From Bacteroidota bacterium (lineage in GTDB: Bacteria; Bacteroidota; Bacteroidia; Chitinophagales; Saprospiraceae), in contig WGNL01000031.1 of the NCBI GenBank assembly GCA_016124585.1, positions 22,729-86,728 of the forward strand: DNA of 64,000 nucleotides, given 5' to 3'. The notes under the pieces were generated by a model. That model did not search any database. It was not told the origin of the DNA and saw nothing but the letters and a program-made list of their open reading frames with translations. Shown here one piece after another: positions 48,671 to 56,603 of this stretch (position 1 is the first letter of the stretch; the number at the start of each line of letters is the position of its first letter). Both the position numbers and the translations under genes were made by a program.

Positions 48671-49723
48671 GTGATGAAATTGATAAAATGGCTTTTTTGG
48701 GCCAGCTTGGCATTTATTCTCAACAGCTGCATCGACGAGATAAAATTGGACATTGACAAAGACCAACAGCACTTGGTAGTAGATGGGCAAATCGCCGATA
48801 GCCTACAGGTTTACACCATCAAAGTCAGCTACAGTGCCATCATTGGCGTCGGCAACGACAATATCCAGACTCCCGTGCCCGGCGCAACGGTCAAGGTGCT
48901 GGACGACACAGGTGATAGCTTTGATTTCACGGAATCAAGCCCAGGTGTTTACACCAAAGAAATGAAAGGTGAAGTGGGGCGTGCGTACCACGTTGAGGTA
49001 AAAACCACAGAGGGCAAGGTCATCATGAGTAGACCGACGGTACTGAAAGCTTCCCCGCCGTTACTCCCACCATCGGCAGGGATAGAGCAAAGCACGACCA
49101 TTAGCAGCAATGGCAGGGCAGTTAACACCAATAAATTAGCGCTGAAAATGAACACCGATGTGACCGGGATGGCCGATCGTCCTTATTTGCGGTGGCAAGC
49201 AACGGGGGAGTATGAATTCAAGGAAAACTATCCGGGTGCCCTCAATACAAAAACATGTTTTATTAAAAACAACGTTGACATCAACAATATCAAGGTTTTT
49301 GATACCCATCAAATCACTAGTGGGCTGTTGACAGATGAACCCTTTCTTCAAACCGACTACAATTACCGTTTTGCCTTCCAATTTTGTTTTCACTTATTCC
49401 AATATTCCATCAGCGAGGATGAGTACAATTATTGGGAGTCCGTGCGGAGCATCGTGAACATTGATGGCAGCCTATTCGACCCACCGCCAGGTACGGTGCA
49501 AGGGAACCTGTACAACCCCAATGATCCAGAAGACCAAATTCTAGGCTACTTTTCAGTAGCTGGCGTAGCTTACAGAAGGCAATTCATGGATGCTATTTCG
49601 CTCAGTTTTTATGTGGAGCCCAAATGCAGTTCGCTTAGTTTCAAGCCCCAATATTCCGAGTGTAGGGAATGCACGGAGATTACCAACAGCAGCCTTGTTA
49701 AGCCATCTTACTGGATTCCGTGA
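48671..49723 (+). CDS. DUF4249 family lipoprotein (copy 2)
   Basis: 350-aa lipoprotein with lipobox ILNSC and the same IDEIKLDIDKDQQHLVVDGQ opening as copy 1. The shared blocks IIGVGNDNIQTPVPGATVKV, LRWQATGEYEF and FDPPPGTVQGNLYNPND show a tandem duplication, followed by considerable divergence in between. Gap to copy 1 is about 100 bases. Two partners for one TonB receptor suggests either alternative ligands or a two-subunit lid. Which of the two pairs with the receptor cannot be told here. Confidence 0.9.
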   Translation: MMKLIKWLFWASLAFILNSCIDEIKLDIDKDQQHLVVDGQIADSLQVYTIKVSYSAIIGVGNDNIQTPVPGATVKVLDDTGDSFDFTESSPGVYTKEMKGEVGRAYHVEVKTTEGKVIMSRPTVLKASPPLLPPSAGIEQSTTISSNGRAVNTNKLALKMNTDVTGMADRPYLRWQATGEYEFKENYPGALNTKTCFIKNNVDINNIKVFDTHQITSGLLTDEPFLQTDYNYRFAFQFCFHLFQYSISEDEYNYWESVRSIVNIDGSLFDPPPGTVQGNLYNPNDPEDQILGYFSVAGVAYRRQFMDAISLSFYVEPKCSSLSFKPQYSECRECTEITNSSLVKPSYWIP

Positions 49724-49756
49724 TGCACGCGGCGCTTCGGTTAAAATTAAACAAAT

Positions 49757-51280
49757 ATGGATCAACCTGTAAGAAAAAACTGGTCACGGGCGCAGGCAGT
49801 TCTCTTTTTGGGAATGCTGGCCGTCGTGTATATTCACAGTAGCTGTGGACAAGATGAAAAATCAGCAAAAAAAGAACTTAGTGCGGAGGACACAGCTGGC
49901 AAACAACTGTCTGAAATTCATTGCCGTGCTTGTCATGCCTACCCAAGCCCCGATTTATTGGACAGAAATAGCTGGAGCAATGTGCTGTTCAGCATGGAAA
50001 TGGAAATGAACAAAGAAGGCTACCAGATTCAACCAGAAGATTGGCTTAACATCCAGCGGTATTACCTGAACCAGGCACCCACTACCCTACCCCTCTCAAC
50101 AGTACCAAAAAAACTGGATAAAGTCTGCACAGATTTTCAAAAAACAGACGCACTGAAAAATGTGACGGGTGCAGTGCCCATTGTATCGTTGTTGAAATAC
50201 GAGCCGACGAACAATACTATTTATGCAGGTGATATTGATCGAAAATTAATGGTATTTAGCGGCTTCGAACAAATGCAAACATTGCACCTAGAACGAGCAC
50301 CCATTGATGTGCTGGTTCGACCATCTGATGGGAGCCTTGATGTGCTTTGCATTGGCGAGGATTTGATGCCGACACAGGGCCGAGGGGGCGAAATAGTCCA
50401 CATCACAAAAGATGGAAAGCAAGAACGGATCATTGACTTTCTCGACCGCCCTGTGCAGTTTTTGCGGCAGGACTTCAATGAGGATGGGAAAGAGGAATAC
50501 TTAGTCGCGTGCTTTGGTTCGCTAGTAGGGCCTATCAATTCCGGCAAATTGACCATGTTCATCCCTATGAATGGCATTTATAAGGAGAAAATAATCAAGG
50601 AGATGCCGGGTGCCATTAAAGCTGTTACGAGTGATTTCAACCAAGACGGAAAGCCAGATATCGTTGCGTTGTTCGCGCAAGGCCGAGAGCAAGTGAGTTT
50701 GTTTTTGAACAAAGGGAACCTTGAATTTGAAGAAAAGCAGCTCCTTGAGTTCCCTCCTGTACATGGTTCTAACGATTTTGTACTTGCCGACATCAACGGT
50801 GACAGCTATCCGGACATCATCCTAACCAATGGCGACAATGGTGACAATTCCCCGGTTTTCAAGCCTTACCACGGTGTACGGGTTTTTCTCAATAATGGTA
50901 AGAATGAGTTCAGTGAGAAATTCTTCTTTCCGGTGAATGGTGCCTCAAGGGTACTTGTTCGTGATTTTGACGTTGACAATGATTTGGATATGGTGGTATT
51001 GGCCATGTATCCCAACCTCGCCGCATATCCTCAGGAGTCACTGCTCTATTTTGAAAATCAAGGAAAGCTAGCTTTTGATATTTCCTATTTTGAGCCAGAA
51101 CCTTCTGGAAGGTGGGTATTGATGGACGCAGGCGACATTGATGAGGATGGCGATTTGGATGTGATAGTTGGTAGTAATTTAATGATGAAATCCGTGCTGT
51201 TACCTCCCAAAATTAACAGTAAATGGATGAAGAGCAAACTGGCATATGGCTTTTTCGAAAATATCCATAGTCACAACTGA
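49757..51280 (+). CDS. Lipoprotein with c-type heme motif and FG-GAP repeats (paralogue)
   Basis: 507 aa, paralogue of the protein at 42279. Lipobox IHSSC (Cys30) and heme motif CRACH at residues 56-60 (SEIHCRACHAYPSPDLLDRN). FG-GAP blades include DFNEDGKEEYLV, DFNQDGKPDIVA, DINGDSYPDIIL and DIDEDGDLDVIV, and the segment YHGVRVFLNNGKNEFSEKFF matches YHGVRIFINDGKNRFNEALF of the other copy. It closes the long plus-strand surface-protein run. The second occurrence of heme plus propeller in the same region suggests a shared, perhaps redox, function. Confidence 0.82.
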   Translation: MDQPVRKNWSRAQAVLFLGMLAVVYIHSSCGQDEKSAKKELSAEDTAGKQLSEIHCRACHAYPSPDLLDRNSWSNVLFSMEMEMNKEGYQIQPEDWLNIQRYYLNQAPTTLPLSTVPKKLDKVCTDFQKTDALKNVTGAVPIVSLLKYEPTNNTIYAGDIDRKLMVFSGFEQMQTLHLERAPIDVLVRPSDGSLDVLCIGEDLMPTQGRGGEIVHITKDGKQERIIDFLDRPVQFLRQDFNEDGKEEYLVACFGSLVGPINSGKLTMFIPMNGIYKEKIIKEMPGAIKAVTSDFNQDGKPDIVALFAQGREQVSLFLNKGNLEFEEKQLLEFPPVHGSNDFVLADINGDSYPDIILTNGDNGDNSPVFKPYHGVRVFLNNGKNEFSEKFFFPVNGASRVLVRDFDVDNDLDMVVLAMYPNLAAYPQESLLYFENQGKLAFDISYFEPEPSGRWVLMDAGDIDEDGDLDVIVGSNLMMKSVLLPPKINSKWMKSKLAYGFFENIHSHN

Positions 51281-51404
51281 ATTGGCGTAAAAAAATAACA
51301 CCCACTTGTCAAGACACTTATTACAATATTATTTGCATTCAGACCGTACCATGACCAATGTCTCAATTATTCAATACCAAATGACTTTCAAATAAATTCA
51401 CAAT

Positions 51405-51468
51405 AAACATACAGGTGCATGAGCACACAGGCTTACATACGCCTGTGTGCTCATGCACCTGTATGTTT
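51405..51468 (+). repeat. Perfect 28-bp inverted repeat with 8-base loop
   Basis: Left arm 51405-51432 and right arm 51441-51468 are exact reverse complements over 28 bases; the loop is TTACATAC. It lies 125 bases after the last surface-protein gene. There is no T-run after it, so a simple terminator role is not obvious. The loop and inner arm (ACAGGCTTACATACGCCTGT) resemble the motifs flanking the parA and repB genes. Confidence 0.85.
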
Positions 51469-51931
51469 GTATGCCTATACCCTTAAAGCGGGGCAAACTT
51501 GTAAATACCTCAATTTGACATACGGCAATTCTATTAAGCTTGGGGCACTAATCTTGAAAAAAAGATTTATGCATATTGATTCTTTATTGATAGCTCCAAA
51601 ATTTGACAATACAAAAGCCTGTTTTTCAGAGGTTGTATAGCGCAGATTGCATTTTGATTCAGGGCTCATTCGTCGCTGAACAGCAATTAGACTAAAGACT
51701 ACCACTTTCAACACATGTGTTTTGCTGGCAAAATAAAATTAATCTTTACAAGAGCTCAATTGATGGTTTACACGAGATTCATTCTATCTTCCTAAGCAGT
51801 TTGGTCAAAATCTAGGTCACAAAATTTTTCCCAAATCCTAAGTAAGAAACTCCACCGTGTTCTGGTAGTTCCTAAGCAGTTTCAATCAAACCACTTCTCA
51901 TTTGAAGGTTTAGGTGAGGTCGGTAGTCATA

Positions 51932-52102
51932 TTTAATTCAAATTAGAAATCCCCCTGCTTTGCAGGTGGTCATGTTCTTTTGGCTTTGCCTTCAAAATGT
52001 GTAAGTCTTGAGTGCAGGGTGTTGGGAAAGCCGAGCCTTGTGCGAAGGAGGGCTTTGCCCGACAGCCTTTAAATCCACCTGCGTTGCAGGTGGTGGGTTA
52101 AT
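51932..52102 (+). repeat. Hairpin-ended repeat element, left copy
   Basis: 171-bp element whose reverse complement recurs at 56174-56324. It has a small hairpin at one end (CCCCCTGCTTTGCAGGTGG) and another at the other end (CCACCTGCGTTGCAGGTGG), with about 100 nearly identical bases between. No protein is encoded. Layout recalls a palindrome-associated non-autonomous element of the IS200/IS605 type. This copy has about 20 extra bases (the second hairpin stem) that the right copy lacks. Confidence 0.75.
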
Positions 52103-52289
52103 CATTGTCGTTTGTCATGAACAGCTTTATCTCGGCCCCTGAACGCTAATGCTTCTTGCAATGGTTATAGTTTTTTGTTTCAAATTCTTACAAATTTTGC
52201 GAATTAGAAATCTCAATTCTCAAACTGCCTAATAAATAGGCCCACTACTCTACCCTTCTGGTTTTTACTTAATCTGAAAAGGAAATCTC

Positions 52290-52350
52290 ATACGGGCATA
52301 TGTACGCCCAAGCATACGTATTTATAAAAATACAGGCATACATACTCCTG
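52290..52350 (+). promoter_or_regulatory. Candidate operator/centromere repeats upstream of parA
   Basis: Just before parA lie ACGGGCATATGTACGCCC, AGCATACGTAT and CAGGCATACATACTCCTG, three related partly palindromic units within 60 bases. Related units occur in the hairpins at 51405 and 53305, in the palindrome at 53550 and after repB near 55811. They are candidates for the binding site of the RHH protein, either as operator or as parS. Confidence 0.5.
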
Positions 52351-52390
52351 ATAATCATGCAATGGTGTACCTTTCGCCCAAAATACAAAA

Positions 52391-53035
52391 ATGATTATTT
52401 CCTGTATCAGTTATAAGGGTGGAGTAGGGAAGTCCACAATTGCCCAAAATTTGGCAGTCTGCTTTGCACACGCCGGCAACAAAGTCTGCATCGTGGATGC
52501 CGATGAAAGCCAGAACACATCCTATTGGTCGGAAGCCCGCAGTGAAGACTTCCCGCTCATCCCAGTACATAAGTTGACCGATGACAAGGCAATCGCCGTG
52601 GAGGTGAGCAAGCTTTACAACAGCCATGATTATGTGATAATTGACAGTCCCCCTTCGCAGTCCATCATTGCCGATAAAATCATTATGTTGAGTCATTTGG
52701 TCCTCGTGCCCGTAACCCCCAAAGGTAGCTCCGAGGTCAACACTGCGGAACAGTTCATGCGGCAGATTACCAATCTGGAAATCTTGAAAGAGAAAAAGAT
52801 TCCAGCGCGGTTCGTTATCAATGAGTTTGACCCACGTCCCTTGCTGCACAAGGAGTTCGTGGACCGTTTCCGTGAATTTGAAATAAAACCACTTCATGCC
52901 ATGCTGCACCATCGGATTGCCTACGGGGAGGCCAACCTCTTTGGCAAAGGGGTGTTGGAGCATGTTGATGCCAAGGCCAAGCAAGAAATCATCACATTGA
53001 ACAACGAAGTCATCGAACTTCTTGAAAAATTATAG
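52391..53035 (+). CDS. parA: ParA-family partition ATPase
   Basis: 214-aa MinD/ParA ATPase of the short (type Ib) kind. The deviant Walker A KGGVGKST is at residues 9-16; VCIVDADESQNTSYWSEA is the switch I segment and DYVIIDSPPSQSIIADKI the Walker B region. There is no N-terminal HTH, as expected for ParA proteins that work with a small ribbon-helix-helix partner. The next gene, 2 bases later, encodes such a partner. Role: plasmid or secondary-replicon segregation. Confidence 0.93.
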   Translation: MIISCISYKGGVGKSTIAQNLAVCFAHAGNKVCIVDADESQNTSYWSEARSEDFPLIPVHKLTDDKAIAVEVSKLYNSHDYVIIDSPPSQSIIADKIIMLSHLVLVPVTPKGSSEVNTAEQFMRQITNLEILKEKKIPARFVINEFDPRPLLHKEFVDRFREFEIKPLHAMLHHRIAYGEANLFGKGVLEHVDAKAKQEIITLNNEVIELLEKL

Positions 53036-53037
53036 CC

Positions 53038-53304
53038 ATGTCAGATAAAAAGAAGCAATTGGGTGATGCCCTAAGAACGCGAAACACGAATTCGGCGCTG
53101 AAACCACCAATTGACCTTGCCAGCGTCGAAAATCTAGGACGCGAAGCCGCACCAGCTCCTTCTCCTGTTAAGCAACCTGTACAGCGCACCAGCTTCAATT
53201 TTCCAACAGATGTCTATGAAGCTATGCTGGAACACACCTTCAGAAAGCGCATTACGATGCGGGATTACTTGGTCAGTCTTATCAAAAACGATTTAGGCAT
53301 ATGA
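53038..53304 (+). CDS. Small ribbon-helix-helix partition partner (ParG-like)
   Basis: 88 aa. A flexible, charged N-terminal half (SDKKKQLGDALRTRNTNSAL, then Pro/Ala-rich) is joined to a C-terminal RHH-like domain: RTSFNFPTDVYEAMLEHTFR, then RITMRDYLVSLIKNDLGI. This layout matches small centromere-binding proteins such as ParG and Omega. Only two bases separate it from parA, so they form one transcript. A 17-bp-arm hairpin follows the stop directly. Expected role: binds the centromere and autoregulates parA. Confidence 0.75.
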   Translation: MSDKKKQLGDALRTRNTNSALKPPIDLASVENLGREAAPAPSPVKQPVQRTSFNFPTDVYEAMLEHTFRKRITMRDYLVSLIKNDLGI

Positions 53305-53340
53305 GCATACAGGCATACAAATTTTTGTATGCCTGTATGC
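53305..53340 (+). repeat. 17-bp inverted repeat directly after the partition operon
   Basis: Arms 53305-53321 and 53324-53340 (GCATACAGGCATACAAA and its reverse complement) are perfect, separated by TT. The unit GCATACAGGCATAC is related to motifs upstream of parA. It may end the transcript or act as a binding site; no T-run follows. Confidence 0.75.
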
Positions 53341-53549
53341 CTGTAATATTTCAACCTAAATAATCGCATTTAAGACGTTTTGAAGCCCGATTTGTTTCAA
53401 AACCATACTCTGCAATATATTCAATATCTCGCTTTCCATAAGGGCTGAAAATTGGCTGAAAACGAAGTTTTGAAACATTTGTGATGTCAGCTCATCAATT
53501 TTTTTTGATTTTAGACCACTTTTCCATGCTATATTCTAAAAATTCAGTT

Positions 53550-53615
53550 AAAACACAAATAAGCCCGTACGCCCATAATCCTAGGATTATGGGCGTACGG
53601 GCTTATTTGTGTTTT
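53550..53615 (+). repeat. 66-bp perfect palindrome
   Basis: Positions 53550-53582 are the exact reverse complement of 53583-53615, with no spacer; centre AATCCTAGGATT. Inner part reads CCCGTACGCCCATAATCC, again containing the GTACGCCC unit seen before parA. Such long uninterrupted palindromes are unstable unless selected, so a function in replication or resolution is likely. It lies between the partition operon and the origin. Confidence 0.9.
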
Positions 53616-53739
53616 TGGGTTTCACTAAGAATGTTAAAACCCGTAGAAATACCGCAAGGGTGATATAAAGATTTGCACACTCAATTTCCAAAAATGGTAT
53701 TCTTGTGATTCAAACGGTTTTTGCTTCAAGCTTGGTCTA

Positions 53740-53840
53740 GGATTCATAAATTCTTAAAAATCAACACTCATCTCTTTGATTGATGTTCTTTCTTTTCTTT
53801 TATCTATTAAGTTTAAGAAGATGCTATTTCTTTTAAGAAC
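53740..53840 (+). other. AT-rich stretch, candidate origin unwinding region
   Basis: About 100 very AT-rich bases directly before the DnaA box and iterons (TTTCTTTTCTTTTATCTATT is typical). Position and composition fit a DNA unwinding element of an iteron origin. No further evidence. Confidence 0.4.
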
Positions 53841-53843
53841 CAC

Positions 53844-53852
53844 TGTGAATAA
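53844..53852 (-). promoter_or_regulatory. DnaA box
   Basis: TGTGAATAA, the reverse of TTATTCACA, is an exact match to the DnaA box consensus TTATNCACA. It stands 32 bases before the first iteron. Confidence 0.6.
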
Positions 53853-53883
53853 AGGGGTTTCCAATAGTTTTTCATTCAGGAAC

Positions 53884-54340
53884 ACCGTAGCATCACCGCA
53901 ATAAACCGTAGCATCACCGCAATCACCACGTAGGGCTACCGCAATAAACCGTAGAGCTACCGTTCTTAAACCGTAGAATCATCGCAGTAGACCGTAGGAC
54001 TACCGCAATCATTGTTTAATAATGAACAGCTTACAATTATTTCAAAACCGTAGAGTTACCGCAAGCGCTTCTCGATTTAGCCCGGACGAACAGGAGAAGG
54101 TATCTAAAACCGTAGAGCTACCGCATATTGTTTAGCATCTGCATTGGTAAAGCCACAAGTTCGTCATCTAAAACCGTAGGACTACCGCAACAAGCGTGGT
54201 AGACCTTCATGTTCTGCCAATAGTACAGCTGACTCTAACTGAAAATTGAAACAAATGAATTAAACCGTAGGACTACCGCAGGAATTAAGTGAGCAATAAG
54301 CGAGGATGTATTAGCAGTAAACCGTAGGGCTACCGTAGAA
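53884..54340 (+). repeat. Iteron array of the replication origin
   Basis: Eleven direct repeats of about 17-19 bases with consensus AAACCGTAGGRCTACCGCA. Repeats begin (at ACCG) near 53884, 53905, 53925, 53948, 53970, 53991, 54047, 54109, 54173, 54264 and 54321. The first six are spaced 20-23 bases, close to two helical turns, so bound initiators would lie on one face; the later ones are 56-91 bases apart. This is a typical binding array for a Rep_3 initiator. Units vary in the middle (GCATCA, GGGCTA, GAGCTA, GAATCA, GGACTA). Confidence 0.92.
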
Positions 54341-54377
54341 GCTTCAATTGTTCACGCAGACAAATAAATCTTTCAAT

Positions 54378-54412
54378 AAACCGTAAATAACCCATATTCT
54401 TGATTACGGTTT
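54378..54412 (+). promoter_or_regulatory. Inverted half-iterons upstream of the initiator gene
   Basis: AAACCGTAA at 54378-54386 and TTACGGTTT at 54404-54412 are inverted copies of the iteron start, 17 bases apart and 32 bases before the repB ATG. Rep_3 proteins bind such inverted half-iterons as dimers to repress their own gene, so this is probably the autoregulatory operator. Confidence 0.75.
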
Positions 54413-54443
54413 TTTCCTACCTTGCGCGACTAATTTTTCTAAG

Positions 54444-55802
54444 ATGACAAACTCGATGGATTTAACTGTAAGGAAATCAAACGAATTGGTGGAAGTAGGG
54501 GAGTACCTTAGCAAGCCTGCCAAACTGTTTGTGCTCTACCTCATAGCAATGATGCCCGAAGATGAAACCGAGTTTCGAGAGATGAGCATCACCTACGACG
54601 AGTTAAAGAAGATTGTGAACATTGATGGCAAACGCCGCGTCTCCACTTTGGACGAAGCGGAGAAGATGATGGACGAACTGGATACCAATCCCATCAAATT
54701 TGACAATGCCTATTTCCGTGACACAGTGACCTGGTTTTCCCGCAAGCGCTATTACAAAAAAGACAAGGTTTGGCACTTCATATTTCATGATGAATTGAAG
54801 CCATATTTGCTCCAATTGAAGAGCCATTTCACCATGTACAGTTTTTGGTATACGGTCTGCCTGTCCGCGCATTCCATCAAGTTTTATGAAATGATGAAGC
54901 GCTACGAGTACCTTGGAAAATGCGAAATCCCTATCGACAAACAGAAGTATTTGCTGGGCATTGAGGATAAATACGAGGAATACTACGAGTACCGCCGCTG
55001 GGTGTTGGATGAGGTGCAGAAGGAACTGGCGACCTATACAGATGTGAGCTTTACTTACGAGCCTGCCAAAAAGCAGCGCCGCCGCATCATCAGCCACCGT
55101 TTTGTCATCAAAAAGAACGTGCCGAAGATCATTCCGGAGCCCCTACAGGAGATGCGCCGTCAGCAGCGGCTTCCATTCGCCGAGCCGGAGGAGGAGCAGA
55201 CTGGGTTTACGCCCCATGCCTTGATGGAGCAGGATCCGGAGATGTTCACCACCCTGAAAGCATGGGGCGGAAGGGAGAAAACCATCCTGGATATTGCCAT
55301 TGCTTATGGCTTCGAGCAGATGCGCTACCAATACGCTCATACCCAGCGCATGTTGGAAGAGGGTAAGATAAAGGCGGAAAAACCATTTGGCTGGTTCTTT
55401 AGTGCACTGAAAGGAAATTTTGAAGACCCAGCGCAGGAGGAAGGGAAAAAGAAGGCCGTGAAAGCCAAAGAGAAAAAGCAACAGATTAATAAAAAAGAAC
55501 AACTGGAAAAGTCGCTGAAAGAGCTGGAGAAGAACTACTACGAGGCCATTGGGGAAATTTGCGATGAACTGATTGCAACTGATTCGGAATTGCTACCCAA
55601 TGTTGTAGAGTCACTGAGGAGCCATATCTCTGTCGCTCCCATGATACGTTCCGCCAAAACAGCCGAAGAAATTTACCGTGACACTTGGAGCTCTGGACTC
55701 GTGCGGAAAAAAATTCAGGAATCATTCCCAAATGCATTCACGCGGCTGGAGCATTACCCCGTGCAGATTGCACAGGTCAAGAAACAATTGAAAATGGTCT
55801 AA
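54444..55802 (+). CDS. Replication initiator protein, Rep_3 (RepB) family
   Basis: 452-aa plasmid initiator. The Rep_3 part covers roughly residues 5-230 with two winged-helix units: VRKSNELVEVGEYLSKPAKL, then MSITYDELKKIVNI, KPYLLQLKSHFTMYSFWYTV, SIKFYEMMKRYEYLGKCEIP, and YRRWVLDEVQKELATYTDVS with FVIKKN at the end. Residues 230-452 are an extension with a Lys/Glu-rich coiled-coil-like stretch (KKKAVKAKEKKQQINKKEQL), longer than usual. It follows iterons and an inverted half-iteron operator, as expected for an autoregulated iteron replicon. Family call is firm. Confidence 0.93.
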   Translation: MTNSMDLTVRKSNELVEVGEYLSKPAKLFVLYLIAMMPEDETEFREMSITYDELKKIVNIDGKRRVSTLDEAEKMMDELDTNPIKFDNAYFRDTVTWFSRKRYYKKDKVWHFIFHDELKPYLLQLKSHFTMYSFWYTVCLSAHSIKFYEMMKRYEYLGKCEIPIDKQKYLLGIEDKYEEYYEYRRWVLDEVQKELATYTDVSFTYEPAKKQRRRIISHRFVIKKNVPKIIPEPLQEMRRQQRLPFAEPEEEQTGFTPHALMEQDPEMFTTLKAWGGREKTILDIAIAYGFEQMRYQYAHTQRMLEEGKIKAEKPFGWFFSALKGNFEDPAQEEGKKKAVKAKEKKQQINKKEQLEKSLKELEKNYYEAIGEICDELIATDSELLPNVVESLRSHISVAPMIRSAKTAEEIYRDTWSSGLVRKKIQESFPNAFTRLEHYPVQIAQVKKQLKMV

Positions 55803-56528
55803 GCTTTAAACCTACGCCTAGGCTTATGTATGTCTATATGCCGCAAATCCATGGCCTTAAAAAAACTCATTTCGAAATGTAGATACAAGCTACTAATTTA
55901 GTGCAAAAGGGTAGGCAATTCCTCTTTGATATGCATATTATGTCAATGGATATTGTAAGCCTTAGTATGCCGCACCGCCACTGGTAGTTACTTTCCTTCG
56001 ACTTCATTTCCACGATGTGTCATGAGCTTTTAAGTGGGGTGTCAACTCATTTCTGCATGATTCTAAAGGGATCAAAATTTATTTGGTATTAAAAGGTAGC
56101 ATTTCATTTTTCATAATCTTCCTGTATTCAGTTCCTTTTTAGCAAAATCTACCTCCTTACTGAAAAGGCCACTATTAACCCACCACCTGGCTGTCGGGCA
56201 AAGCCCTCCTTCGCACAAGGCTCGGCTTTCCCAACACCCTGCACTCAAGACTTACACATTTTGAAGGCAAAGCCAAAAGAACATGACCACCTGAAAAGCA
56301 GGTGGATTTCTAATTTGAATTAAAGGTATGTATTTTTTGGAAAAGTTAAAACGTATGGAATGGGCGAGTATTGGTGGTTATTTTAAGTACTAAGAAAGCT
56401 GAAAATATCAAGCTTTCAAGTCATTCTCTTAAATTATCAAAAGAGACTACAACGGCGTTATCAAGGTAAGTACAAGGCCTATTTCAAATGTTTTTTGATT
56501 GATACCAAAATTATTGCTTGTTGTCATA
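55803..56528 (+). other. Gene-free region after repB
   Basis: No credible gene. Near 55811 there is CCTACGCCTAGGCTTATG and TATATGCCG, related to the partition-site motifs. The inverted hairpin-ended repeat lies at 56174-56324. The rest is AT-rich and unremarkable. Confidence 0.5.
56174..56324 (-). repeat. Hairpin-ended repeat element, right copy (inverted)
   Basis: 151-bp inverted copy of the element at 51932-52102, almost identical over the central 100 bases (for example GGGAAAGCCGAGCCTTGTGC on the minus strand). Together the two copies enclose the parA-RHH-origin-repB module (about 4.1 kb between them). Confidence 0.75.
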
Positions 56529-56560
56529 TTTACATACAGGGTCAGCATTTAATACATTTG
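56529..56560 (+). promoter_or_regulatory. Candidate promoter of the KilA-N gene
   Basis: TTTA at 56529 and TACATTTG at 56553-56560, 20 bases apart, resemble the Bacteroidota promoter (TTTG, about 19 bases, TAnnTTTG). The gene starts 44 bases later. Judged by pattern only. Confidence 0.35.
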
Positions 56561-56603
56561 TCCCATGCTTGGGCGATAGGGTAGGGGTGTTAAAAAAACA
56601 AAA

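Larger units (their letters stand above)
51281..52390 (+). other. Gene-free region between the surface-protein run and parA
   Basis: No credible gene. It contains the long hairpin at 51405-51468, a 14-base direct repeat (TTCCTAAGCAGTTT at 51789 and 51869), the hairpin-ended repeat at 51932-52102 and, just before parA, GGGCATA/TACGCC-type repeats. These are described separately. Confidence 0.6.

Noticed and set aside
51405..51468. Perfect inverted repeat considered as a simple terminator of the preceding gene
   Set aside because: No T-run follows and arm length of 28 bases is excessive; it resembles the other replicon palindromes.
51419..51640. Open frame of 73 codons on the plus strand after the last surface-protein gene
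   Set aside because: It starts inside the perfect inverted repeat and its product has no recognisable pattern.
53884..54340. Repeats considered as a CRISPR array
   Set aside because: Units are short, degenerate, unevenly spaced and lie before a Rep_3 gene; no cas genes. They are iterons.
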